The notes beneath the pieces are model-generated. The model made no database searches. It saw nothing but the letters and a program-made list of their open reading frames with translations, and was not told the DNA's origin. From contig NZ_JAJNAL010000022.1 of the NCBI RefSeq assembly GCF_022271405.1, positions 1 through 64,000 on the forward strand: a stretch of 64,000 nucleotides of DNA, written 5' to 3'. The stretch is from Rhodopseudomonas infernalis. Lineage in GTDB: Bacteria; Pseudomonadota; Alphaproteobacteria; Rhizobiales; Xanthobacteraceae. A program made the translations under genes and the position numbers. Position 1 is the first letter of the stretch. Each line of letters begins with the position of its first letter. Shown in pieces: positions 34,360-42,879 of the stretch.

Positions 34360-36849
34360 ATGCAGCCGCAATCATCTTGGCGCACGTACGCGACGCCCGC
34401 CGCAATCCTGTTGCTGACGCTTGCTGCCGCGCTCTACGCGGCGCGGGCGGACGGCTACGCGCCGTTCGTCCTCGCGATGGTGGCGCTGACCTGCGTGGTC
34501 GGCGTCGGCCTCAATATCCTGGTCGGGCTCACCGGGCAGATCTCGCTCGGTCACGTCGGCTTCTACGCGATCGGCGCCTATACGGTCGCGATCCTGACGC
34601 TGCAGGGCATCAGCTTCTGGCTGGCGCTGCCGCTGGCCGGACTGATCGCGGGTGCGATCGGGCTGTTGCTGTCGCTGCCTGCGCTGCGTGTCTCCGGGCC
34701 GTATCTGGCGATGATCACCATCGCCTTCGCGTTCATCGTGCAGCACCTCACCATCGAATGGCGCGGCGTCACCGGTGGCTCCAACGGGCTGATGGGGCTG
34801 CCGCCGCCGGCGATTGGCGGCCATGTCTTCACCGAACGCGAGATGGCGCTGCTGGCGATCGGGCTGGCGGGCGCGGCGACGTACTTGTTCTATCGGCTGG
34901 CCGGCTCGGCCTGGGGCAGGGCGATGGTGGCGGTGCGCGACGCCGAGATCGCGGCGCGGTCGATCGGCCTCAATCCGGTGACCGTCAAGGCCGCGTCCTT
35001 CATGCTGTCGGCGGTGTTCACGGGGCTCGCTGGCGGCATTTTCGCCTCGCTGCTCGCCTTCGTAGCGCCCGACTCGTTTCCATTCTCGCAATCGATCCTG
35101 TTCCTGTTCGCCTGCGTGGTCGGCGGCGCCGGCTGGGTGTTCGGCCCGGCGGTCGGCGCGGTGATCACCGTCGTGCTGCCGGAGATGCTGTCGCAGCTCG
35201 CGGAATATCGGCTGCTATTTTTCGGCGCGCTGCTGCTGGCTGTGCTGTGGCTGGCGCCCGAGGGCGTGCTCGGCACGCTGGCGCGGCTGGTGCGGCGGAT
35301 CGATCCGCGGCCAGCGACGCCGGGCGACGTCGGGGCTTACCTTGCGTCTGTCTCGCGCAGCGACGCGCTCGAGGTCACGAACATCGGCATCAGCTTCGGC
35401 GGCATCAAGGCGGCGTCGAACGTGTCGTTCGCCGCGCAGGCCGGCAAGGTCACCAGCGTGATCGGCCCGAACGGTGCCGGCAAGACCACCGTGCTCAACA
35501 TGATTGGCGGCTTCTATCAGCCGGACAGCGGCAGCATCCGGCTCGGCGGCGAGGAACTGGCCGGCGCGCCGGCTTGGCGTGTGGCGCGCGCCGGGATCGG
35601 GCGCACCTATCAGACCACCAAACTGTTCGACACCATGAGCGTGCGCGACAATGTGCTGATCGCGATGCGGGGCGGCCGGCTCGGCTCGATGCTGCGCGCC
35701 GCCGCCACCGCAGCCGATGAAGCCGCAGCCGAAGCGCTGATCGCTTTCGTCGGCTACCGCGGGCCGCTTGCGGCCGTGGCCGGCGACCTGCCGCATGTCG
35801 ATCGCCGGTTGGTCGAGATCGCCCGCGCGCTGGCGATGCGGCCGCATGTGTTGCTGCTCGATGAGCCGGCCGCGGGGTTGATGGCGGCCGACAAGGAGTC
35901 GCTCAGCGGCCTGTTGCGGCGGATCGCCGACCTCGGCATTGCCGTCATCCTGGTCGAGCACGATATGCGGCTGGTGATGGGCATCTCCGATCACGTCGTG
36001 GTGCTCGACGCCGGCACACCGATCGCCGCCGGCACGCCCGACATGATCCGCCGCGATCCGAAAGTACTCGCAGCGTATCTCGGCGGGGCCGAGATGCGCG
36101 CCCGTGGTCGCGACGCGCCGTGGGACGGCTCGCGCGATGCGGTGCTGACGGCGATCAATCTGGTTGCCGGCTATGGCGCCGCGCCCGTGCTGTCGGATTT
36201 GAATCTCGAAGTGCGGCCGGGCGAAATGGTGGCGGTGATCGGTGCCAATGGCGCCGGCAAGTCGACGATGATGCGATCGCTCGCCGGCTTGCTGCGTCCG
36301 ATCGAAGGCGACGTCGTCCTCGACGATCAGCGCATCGACAAGATCGCCGCGCATCGCATCGCGGCGCGCGGCCTCGCTCTGGTGCCGGAAGGCCGACAGG
36401 TGTTTCCCGAACTCAGCGTGTACGACAACCTCGAACTCGGCGCCAATACGCGCACCGGCGTCGACTACGCGGCCGAGATCGAAGCGGTGCTGAAGCGGTT
36501 TCCGCGGTTGCGCGAGCGGCTGCACGGCCGCGCCGGGCTACTCTCCGGCGGCGAGCAGCAGATGCTGGCGATCGCGCGCGGCATGATGGCCAAGCCGCGC
36601 ATCCTGCTGCTCGACGAGCCTTCGCTCGGGCTGGCGCCGGCGATGATCAATGAGCTTTACGACGTGCTGGCCGACCTGCGCGACGAAGGTATCACCATTC
36701 TGCTGGTCGATCAGATCGCCGTGCTGGCGCTCGCGATCTCCGACCGCGGCTATGTCATCGACTCCGGCAAAATCGTTCGCGACGACAGCGCCGCAGCGCT
36801 TCGCAGTGATCCCGAGGTCGAGGCGGCGTATCTCGGCCATGTCTCTTGA
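34360..36849 (+). CDS. LivM-LivG-LivF triple fusion (permease plus two ATPases)
   Basis: One 829-residue chain joining three normally separate subunits. Residues 1-325 are a LivM-type permease (VGLNILVGLTGQISLGHVGFYAIGAY). About 335-575 is a LivG-type ATPase with Walker A GPNGAGKTT at residue 369 and Walker B LLLDEPAAGL. About 590-829 is a LivF-type ATPase with Walker A GANGAGKST at 628, signature LSGGEQQML and Walker B LLLDEPSLGL. In the first ATPase the ABC signature is degenerate: residues 477-481 read LPHVD, so the key Ser and Gly are lost, while the second is intact. One of the two ATP sites may therefore be non-hydrolytic. The start is the ATG 2 bases after livH; upstream frame continuation is a shadow. 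Confidence 0.93.
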   Translation: MQPQSSWRTYATPAAILLLTLAAALYAARADGYAPFVLAMVALTCVVGVGLNILVGLTGQISLGHVGFYAIGAYTVAILTLQGISFWLALPLAGLIAGAIGLLLSLPALRVSGPYLAMITIAFAFIVQHLTIEWRGVTGGSNGLMGLPPPAIGGHVFTEREMALLAIGLAGAATYLFYRLAGSAWGRAMVAVRDAEIAARSIGLNPVTVKAASFMLSAVFTGLAGGIFASLLAFVAPDSFPFSQSILFLFACVVGGAGWVFGPAVGAVITVVLPEMLSQLAEYRLLFFGALLLAVLWLAPEGVLGTLARLVRRIDPRPATPGDVGAYLASVSRSDALEVTNIGISFGGIKAASNVSFAAQAGKVTSVIGPNGAGKTTVLNMIGGFYQPDSGSIRLGGEELAGAPAWRVARAGIGRTYQTTKLFDTMSVRDNVLIAMRGGRLGSMLRAAATAADEAAAEALIAFVGYRGPLAAVAGDLPHVDRRLVEIARALAMRPHVLLLDEPAAGLMAADKESLSGLLRRIADLGIAVILVEHDMRLVMGISDHVVVLDAGTPIAAGTPDMIRRDPKVLAAYLGGAEMRARGRDAPWDGSRDAVLTAINLVAGYGAAPVLSDLNLEVRPGEMVAVIGANGAGKSTMMRSLAGLLRPIEGDVVLDDQRIDKIAAHRIAARGLALVPEGRQVFPELSVYDNLELGANTRTGVDYAAEIEAVLKRFPRLRERLHGRAGLLSGGEQQMLAIARGMMAKPRILLLDEPSLGLAPAMINELYDVLADLRDEGITILLVDQIAVLALAISDRGYVIDSGKIVRDDSAAALRSDPEVEAAYLGHVS

Positions 36850-36867
36850 TACCAGACGATCTCGGCG

Positions 36868-36992
36868 TGTCCCGGACGCGGTGCGGCATTCTTATGCCGC
36901 TCCGCAGATCCGGGATCCCGGTGACTTTCAGGCTAACAAACCCGGGGCCCCGGATCTGCGAAGCAAGACTTCGTCTTGCATCGCGTCCGGGG
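36868..36992. repeat. Palindromic repeat, family D copy 2
   Basis: Outer arms gtcccggacgcg and cgcgtccgggg, with inner arms cgcagatccggga and ccccggatctgcg. It occupies the gap before the cytosine-deaminase-like gene and shares words with 9253-9339. Confidence 0.75.
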
Positions 36993-37028
36993 AAGGGCTC
37001 GAACTAATCAAACTTCAAGGACAATTCG

Positions 37029-38261
37029 ATGACCTTCGATCTCATCCTGCGCAACGCGACGATCGTCGATCGCGAGGGCCGCGCCGATATCGGCATCAGA
37101 GCAGGGCGCTTTGCGGCGATCGAAGCGGGGCTTCCCGCGGACGGCGCGCCGGAGCAGGATTGCGGCGGACGGCTCGTGGTGCCGGGCTTCGTCGAAACCC
37201 ACATCCATCTCGACAAATCCTGCCTGCTCGGCCGCTGCAATTGCGAGCAGGGCTCGCTGGATGAAGCGATCGCCGAAGTCGTCAAAGCCAAGAAGGCTTT
37301 CACCGAGGAGGACGTGTATCAGCGCGCATCGCAGACGCTGGAGAAGGCGATCAAGCACGGCACCAACCGGATCCGTACCCATGTCGAGGTCGATCCGCGC
37401 GTGGGCCTCACCAGCTTCCGTGCGCTGAAGCAGCTCAAGGCGGACTACGCCTGGGCGGTCGATCTGCAGCTCTGCGTTTTTCCGCAGGAAGGGCTGCTCG
37501 ACGATCCGGGCTGCGACGAGATCATGCTGCAGGCGCTGCGCGAAGGTGCCGACGTGGTCGGCGGCGCGCCCTATATGGACAGGGACTCGCACGGCCAGAT
37601 CGGCCGCATCTTCGAGATCGCCAGGGAGTTCGACGTCGATATCGACTTCCACCTCGATTTTGGCCTCGACCCTGCACATCTCGATCTCGACGAAGTCTGC
37701 CGGATGGCGGATGCGACGAAGTGGGGCGGCCGCGTTGCGATCGGCCATGTGACCAAGTTGTCGGCGATGCCGACTGCCGCATTCGAGGCGGCGGCGGATC
37801 GCCTGGCTTCAGCGGGCGTCGCCGTCACCGTTCTGCCGGCGACCGATCTGTTTCTCACCGGCCGCGACAGCGATCACAACGTTCCCCGCGGCGTCACGCC
37901 GGCGCATCGGCTGCGCGCGCGCGGCGTCAACGCCAACATCTCGACCAACAACGTACTCAATCCGTTCACGCCGTTCGGCGACTGCTCCCTGATCCGGATG
38001 ATCAATCTCTACGCCAACGTCGCGCAGGTCGGCGCCAGCGCCGATTTGTCGGGTTGTCTCGACATGGTGACGTCGGCTTCCGCGCGGCTGTTGAATCTGA
38101 AGAACTACGGCGTCGCCATAGGCAATCCCGCCGATCTTGTCATGCTCGACTGCGTCACCAAGGCGCAGGCGGTTTGCGAGATCGCGCAGCCGCTGTTCGG
38201 CCTCAAGCGCGGCGTGCGGACATTCGACAAACCGGCCGCGATGTTGCACAAACCGAACTGA
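37029..38261 (+). CDS. Cytosine-deaminase-like metal-dependent amidohydrolase
   Basis: A 410-residue amidohydrolase of the cytosine deaminase/AtzC type. Metal ligands visible are H58-x-H60 (VETHIHLDKS), His in DFHLDFG and in AIGHVTKLS, and Asp in the DSDHNVPRG region. The N-terminus DLILRNATIVDREG and C-terminus GNPADLVMLDC form the family's beta-sandwich. THVEVDP and the HLDKS motif favour deaminase or cyclic-amide hydrolase activity on an N-heterocycle (pyrimidine, triazine or related) over peptidase activity. It follows the importer after a repeat and is probably part of its operon. The amidase gene follows after 38 bases. Confidence 0.87.
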   Translation: MTFDLILRNATIVDREGRADIGIRAGRFAAIEAGLPADGAPEQDCGGRLVVPGFVETHIHLDKSCLLGRCNCEQGSLDEAIAEVVKAKKAFTEEDVYQRASQTLEKAIKHGTNRIRTHVEVDPRVGLTSFRALKQLKADYAWAVDLQLCVFPQEGLLDDPGCDEIMLQALREGADVVGGAPYMDRDSHGQIGRIFEIAREFDVDIDFHLDFGLDPAHLDLDEVCRMADATKWGGRVAIGHVTKLSAMPTAAFEAAADRLASAGVAVTVLPATDLFLTGRDSDHNVPRGVTPAHRLRARGVNANISTNNVLNPFTPFGDCSLIRMINLYANVAQVGASADLSGCLDMVTSASARLLNLKNYGVAIGNPADLVMLDCVTKAQAVCEIAQPLFGLKRGVRTFDKPAAMLHKPN

Positions 38262-38299
38262 TTTCGCCGCGGCAGCGGCACCACACTGACGGAGACGAC

Positions 38300-39478
38300 A
38301 TGCCGGTCGACGACACGCTGAATGCGTTCTGTGCTCATGGACTGATCGAACGACAGACACATCAGCAGGGGCCGCTGGCCGGACTAAGCTTCGCGGTGAA
38401 AGACTTCTTCGATGTCGCCGGCGTGCCGACCGGCGCCGGTAGCCCGGAATGGCTGGCGACGCATCCGGTGCCCGAACGCTCCGCGCCGGTGGTCGATCGT
38501 CTGCTCGCAGCCGGCGGCAAGATGGTCGGCAAGACTCACACCGACGAGATGGCGTGGAGCCTGAATGGCGAGAACGCGCATTACGGCACGCCGATCAATC
38601 CGGCGGCGCCGGGCCGCATCCCGGGCGGTTCGTCGAGCGGATCGGCCGCGGCGACGGCCGGCAAGCTCGTCGACTTCGCGCTCGGCTCGGACACCGGAGG
38701 CTCAGTGCGGCTGCCGGCGAGCTATTGCGGCATCTACGGCATCCGGACGACGCACGGGCGCATCCCGCTGGGTGGCGCGGTGCCGCTGGCGCCGAGCTAC
38801 GACACCGTGGGTTGGTTCTCGCGTAGCGCCGAGCTGATGGCGAGAATCGGCGACGTGCTGCTCGACGGCGTCCGCGCACCGAAGCGGCCGTCCCGCGTGC
38901 TGATCGCACAGGATCTGTTCGCCGCAATCGAGCCGCGCGTTGCGGAGGCGTTGCAGCCGGGCGTCGCGCGGCTGACCGCGCTGCTCGGGGCGCCCGAACC
39001 GGTCGAGGTGGTCGGCGACGCCCGCGCGGCGTGGCGCAATGCATTTCGCGTGCTGCAGTCGCGCGACGCCTGGGCGGCACATGGCGCGTGGGTGACCCAA
39101 GTGAAACCGGCGTTCGGTCCCGGCGTCAAAGAGCGCTTCGCCGCTGCCGCCGTGCTCGATCCCGCCGAGGTAACTGAAGCTGAAGCACTGCGCCAGCGTA
39201 TCACCGCGACCATGCTGGAGTTGATCGAGGATGGCGTGCTGATCGCCCCGACCGCGCCCGGCATTGCCCCGCTGCGCAACTCCACGGGCGATGCGCTCGA
39301 AGCCTTCCGCGCGCGTTCGATCGAGCTGCTGTGCCCGGCCGGTCATGCCGGCCTGCCGCAATTGTCGCTGCCGCTGGCGACACTCGATGATTGCCCGCTC
39401 GGCCTGTCGCTCATCGGCGGCCGCGGCTGCGATGAGGATCTGCTGGCAATAGCAGCAGAGCTCGAGCGCGCAGGGTAG
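38300..39478 (+). CDS. Amidase-signature family amidohydrolase (cassette 2)
   Basis: A 392-residue amidase. The Ser-cis-Ser-Lys triad is visible: K34 (FAVKDFFDV), the Gly/Ser run GGSSSGS at 109-115, and nucleophile S135 (SDTGGSVRLPA). It is shorter than GatA and closer to AtzE/AtzF-type amidases, which act after a heterocycle is opened. GGAGACGAC directly precedes the ATG; the long frame upstream is a shadow of the deaminase-like gene. With the deaminase-like enzyme and importer it makes a plausible uptake-deamination-amide hydrolysis route, which is inference. Confidence 0.9.
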   Translation: MPVDDTLNAFCAHGLIERQTHQQGPLAGLSFAVKDFFDVAGVPTGAGSPEWLATHPVPERSAPVVDRLLAAGGKMVGKTHTDEMAWSLNGENAHYGTPINPAAPGRIPGGSSSGSAAATAGKLVDFALGSDTGGSVRLPASYCGIYGIRTTHGRIPLGGAVPLAPSYDTVGWFSRSAELMARIGDVLLDGVRAPKRPSRVLIAQDLFAAIEPRVAEALQPGVARLTALLGAPEPVEVVGDARAAWRNAFRVLQSRDAWAAHGAWVTQVKPAFGPGVKERFAAAAVLDPAEVTEAEALRQRITATMLELIEDGVLIAPTAPGIAPLRNSTGDALEAFRARSIELLCPAGHAGLPQLSLPLATLDDCPLGLSLIGGRGCDEDLLAIAAELERAG

Positions 39479-39572
39479 CGCCGCCTCACGAGGCCGCGCG
39501 AGCGCGCCGCGGCCAGAAGCTTTGACGAGTGGCGTGCCGTGTGGCGCGGCCTCGACAACGACGAGCGGCGGG

Positions 39573-40286
39573 TTACGTCGCGATGCCCATGAACTCGTCG
39601 ATCACGGCCGGGTCCGACAGTGCCGCAACCGGCATTTCGCGAACGATCTGTCCCTTCTGCAGCATCAGCACCCGGCTTGCGGTTGCCGATATGAAATCGA
39701 GATCCTGCTCGACCACGACGATGCCGAGCCCTTTGGCGGCCAGCGCCACGAGCTGCGCTTCCATCTCTTCGACGATGGATGGCTGGATGCCCTCGGTCGG
39801 CTCGTCGAGCAGCAACAGCGGCGGCTTGCCACACAGCGCGCGCGCCAAAGCCAGCACTTGTTGCTGGCCACCGCTCAGCGCACCGCCCTTGCGATCGAGG
39901 AGTTCACCAAGGATCGGGAAATCGCTCACAGCTTCGGCGACAGCCGTGTCGGGTGCAAACCCCGCCACCCGCGCCGCGAGCTGCAGGTTCTCCCGCACGG
40001 TCAGCTTGCCGAAGATCTGCCGGCCCTGCGGCACATAACCGACGCGTCGGCGGACACGCTTATGCGCCGGCGCCGCGGTGACGTCGTCACCCGCGATGTC
40101 GATCCGCCCGCTCGTCGCCGGCAACAGGCCGACCAGAGCCTTCATCAGCGTAGTCTTGCCCATTCCATTATGGCCGAGAATGCCGACGATCTCGCCGGGC
40201 TGCAGCGCGAAGCTGACGCCGAGCAACACCGGCACGCGGCCGTAACCGGCGCGCAGATCCGTGACGGCAAGAATGGGATCAGACAT
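39573..40286 (-). CDS. ABC ATPase UrtE/LivF-type (cassette 3)
   Basis: A 237-residue ATPase with Walker A GHNGMGKTT, the PQGRQIFGKLTVRENL segment, signature LSGGQQQVL and Walker B LLLDEPTEGI. The LGHNGMGKTT and EGIQPSIVEEM features fit the urea/short-chain-amide (UrtE-like) branch. It is last in a six-gene minus-strand operon and overlaps the previous ATPase gene by 8 bases. The start was set at ATGTCTGAT; the upstream frame is the end of the other ATPase gene. Confidence 0.9.
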   Translation of the reverse strand: MSDPILAVTDLRAGYGRVPVLLGVSFALQPGEIVGILGHNGMGKTTLMKALVGLLPATSGRIDIAGDDVTAAPAHKRVRRRVGYVPQGRQIFGKLTVRENLQLAARVAGFAPDTAVAEAVSDFPILGELLDRKGGALSGGQQQVLALARALCGKPPLLLLDEPTEGIQPSIVEEMEAQLVALAAKGLGIVVVEQDLDFISATASRVLMLQKGQIVREMPVAALSDPAVIDEFMGIAT

Positions 40287-41001
40287 GGAGGCCTCCCGCC
40301 TTGCGTCCGAGATAGACCTCGCGCACCCGGGAATCGCGGAGCATGGCGTCCATCGAGCCTTCGGCGAGCACGGTGCCGCGGTGAAACACCGTGACCTTCT
40401 CGGCGATCCTGCTGACGAAGTGCATGTCGTGCTCGACAACGACCACGGTGCGCCGGCCCCGCAATCGGTCGATCAGGGCAATCGTCTTGTCGACTTCGCC
40501 GCGCGTCATTCCGGCGGCCGGCTCATCAAGTAGCACGAGCTTGGGATCGGACATCAGCACCATGCCGAGTTCGACCCATTGGCGCTGGCCGTGCGACAAC
40601 AGGCCGACCTGGGTATCAGCCTCTGCGTCGAGCTGAATTTCCTTGAGCATGGCTTCGACCGCGGCTGGCGCCTGCCGGCGGCCGAGGGTGCGCAGCGCCG
40701 CCAAAGCGAGGCTTTCCTGAACCGTGACGCCGTCGAACAGCGCAGGCACCTGCATCTTCACGCCGACGCCGAGCCGCGCGATTTCGAATGGTGCAAGGCG
40801 AGTCACGTCGCGGTTGAACAGTGTGATGGCGCCGGAGGTGGGGCGTAGCTGCCCGGTGAGCATCTTGAAGAAGGTGCTCTTGCCGGCGCCGTTGGCGCCG
40901 ATCAGGCAGCGGACCTCACCCTCGGCGAGCTGGAAGTCGACACCCGCGACAGCGGCAACGCCGCCGAATTTGCACCAGAGCTGACGCGTTTCCAAAATCA
41001 T
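40279..41001 (-). CDS. ABC ATPase UrtD/LivG-type (cassette 3)
   Basis: A 240-residue ATPase. Walker A GANGAGKST is followed by FFKMLTGQLRPTSG, the signature LSHGQRQWVELGM closely matches the UrtD form, and Walker B is LVLLDEPAAGM. These support a urea/amide-type rather than leucine-type importer. It begins in an ATGA overlap with the upstream permease gene. A longer frame to 41286 is a shadow. Confidence 0.9.
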   Translation of the reverse strand: MILETRQLWCKFGGVAAVAGVDFQLAEGEVRCLIGANGAGKSTFFKMLTGQLRPTSGAITLFNRDVTRLAPFEIARLGVGVKMQVPALFDGVTVQESLALAALRTLGRRQAPAAVEAMLKEIQLDAEADTQVGLLSHGQRQWVELGMVLMSDPKLVLLDEPAAGMTRGEVDKTIALIDRLRGRRTVVVVEHDMHFVSRIAEKVTVFHRGTVLAEGSMDAMLRDSRVREVYLGRKAGGLHV

Positions 41002-41993
41002 GACGGGCGGCCTTGCTTCAGGCGTACGGCAATGCGGCGAGATACGCCTTGCAATGTCGGCACGATGCCCTGCGGGAGCAGAAGCACCGCGGCGATGAAG
41101 ATTGAACCGAGCACGATATTCGGATCGACGATCTTGACCTGGCCGAGCCAGGTCGTCACCGCCTGCAGCAGAATGCAGCCGATGACGGGGCCGATCAGCG
41201 TGCCGAGGCCGCCGAACATCACCCAGATGATGGCTTGGGCCGCGAAGCTGACCGAAAACGAATCCGGTCCGATGAACGATCCCCACGCCGCGAACAGCGC
41301 ACCCGCGAGGCCAGCCACCGCCGCGCCGATGCAGAACATCGCCAGCTTGTACCTGCGGCTGTCATAGCCGAGCAGTTCGGCGCGGGCCTCGCTCTCGCGC
41401 ACGCCGATGCAGACGCGCCCGAACGGCGAACTGAGCAGCAGCCGCAGCCCGATATAGACCGCGAGCAGCAGCGCGCCTGTCAGGTAATACATCTCGTCGA
41501 AGCCGAGCGTCCATTCCGGCATGAATGGCCAGTTGATCGGTGGCACCGAGGGAATGCCGTTGTAGCCTCCGAGCGGTGCCTTGCCGATGACGAACGACTG
41601 ATCCGACGTGCTGTTGACGAGGCTGTAAAGGATCAGCGAGGTGGTCAGCGATATGACGCCGAAATAGACGTCGGTCACCCGCCCGAAGAAGGCGAAGTAA
41701 CCGATCAGCAGGGCGACAAAGGTCGGGACGACGATAGCGGCGAGAAGAGCAGGGGTGCTGTCGGCGAAATTGATGGCGGCGATCGCGTATGCGTAAGCGC
41801 CGAGCCCGAAGAACACCGATTGTCCGAGGCTGAGGATTCCGCCGAAGCCCCAGACCAGACCGAGGCTGAGCGCGAAGATCGCCATCGCGGCGAACACCGT
41901 CAGATTGAACAGCGTGTAGGTTTCGACGATGAAGGGAAGGCCGCACAGCAGCACCAGGCCTGCAATGACGGCGGGAGTAAGCTTCGAGGCCAT
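40998..41993 (-). CDS. ABC permease UrtC/LivM-type (cassette 3)
   Basis: A 331-residue permease with SLGLVWGFGGILSLGQSVFFGLGAYAYAI, the UrtC-like form (LSLGQ), and MFGGLGTLIGPVIGC near the end. It overlaps the UrtB-like gene by one base (TGATG); GTG at 41996 is an alternative start. About nine or ten helices. Confidence 0.9.
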   Translation of the reverse strand: MASKLTPAVIAGLVLLCGLPFIVETYTLFNLTVFAAMAIFALSLGLVWGFGGILSLGQSVFFGLGAYAYAIAAINFADSTPALLAAIVVPTFVALLIGYFAFFGRVTDVYFGVISLTTSLILYSLVNSTSDQSFVIGKAPLGGYNGIPSVPPINWPFMPEWTLGFDEMYYLTGALLLAVYIGLRLLLSSPFGRVCIGVRESEARAELLGYDSRRYKLAMFCIGAAVAGLAGALFAAWGSFIGPDSFSVSFAAQAIIWVMFGGLGTLIGPVIGCILLQAVTTWLGQVKIVDPNIVLGSIFIAAVLLLPQGIVPTLQGVSRRIAVRLKQGRPS

Positions 41994-42859
41994 CACACAC
42001 CACCGCGGAAAAATCGGCCGGTGATCCCCGACGGCAGAATGCGCAGCAGCAGGATCGCCGCGGCAAGCAGCGCGACGTGCCCCATCACGGGCGTCGAGAC
42101 GATCGTCGTGATTTCGCTCACGGTCCCGAGCAGCGCCGAGGCCAGAACCGATCCGGTGAGCGGCAGCGGCCCGCCGGAGATCACGGTGATGAACGCCTTG
42201 GCGATGTAGACCGTGCCGGACACCGGCATGACACCTGCGATCGGCGCGAAGATCGCGCCCGCCAGACCCGACAACGCTGCGCCCAATGCGAATGTCTGGG
42301 CATAGATGCGTTTGACGTCTGCCCCCAGCGCCCAGGCCATCGCGGCATTTTCCATCGTGCCACGTCCGATCAGCCCGAAGCTGGTCCAGCGCAACAGCCC
42401 GTACAACAGGGCCGCCACGACGACTGCCATGCCGATCACGAAGAATGTGTAGATGCCCTCCCGATACGCACCGATCTCGATCGATCCGAACGGCTGGCCA
42501 ACGCCGCGCTGGTCATAGCCCAGCGTGACCGAGGCGATCCCGATCAACAGAAGGCTGAGGCCCCATGTCGCCAGGATCGTCTCCACCGTCCGCCCGTAGA
42601 GATGGCGGATGATCAGCCGCTCGACCACAAGGCCGAGCAGCACGCAAACCAGGGGAGCCACGATGAGCATGGCCACCCAGGTGTTGACGCCAGCCTGGAC
42701 TGCCAGGATGAAGGCGAAACCGCCTACCATCAGAAATTCGCCATGGGCGAAATTGATCACGCCCATCATGCCGAAGATGACGGCGAGCCCCGCGGTTATC
42801 AGAAAGAGGCTCGCCACGGCATACAGCACGTGGATGGCCGTGATCAGTGACAGCTCCAT
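41993..42859 (-). CDS. ABC permease UrtB/LivH-type (cassette 3)
   Basis: A 288-residue permease: LITAGLAVIFGMMGVINFAHGEFLMVGGF, ATWGLSLLLIG, VISGGPLPLTGSVLAS. It forms the pore with the UrtC-like protein. It lies 20 bases after the binding protein gene. Confidence 0.9.
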   Translation of the reverse strand: MELSLITAIHVLYAVASLFLITAGLAVIFGMMGVINFAHGEFLMVGGFAFILAVQAGVNTWVAMLIVAPLVCVLLGLVVERLIIRHLYGRTVETILATWGLSLLLIGIASVTLGYDQRGVGQPFGSIEIGAYREGIYTFFVIGMAVVVAALLYGLLRWTSFGLIGRGTMENAAMAWALGADVKRIYAQTFALGAALSGLAGAIFAPIAGVMPVSGTVYIAKAFITVISGGPLPLTGSVLASALLGTVSEITTIVSTPVMGHVALLAAAILLLRILPSGITGRFFRGGV

Positions 42860-42879
42860 CGCAGTCTCTCAAATATCGC

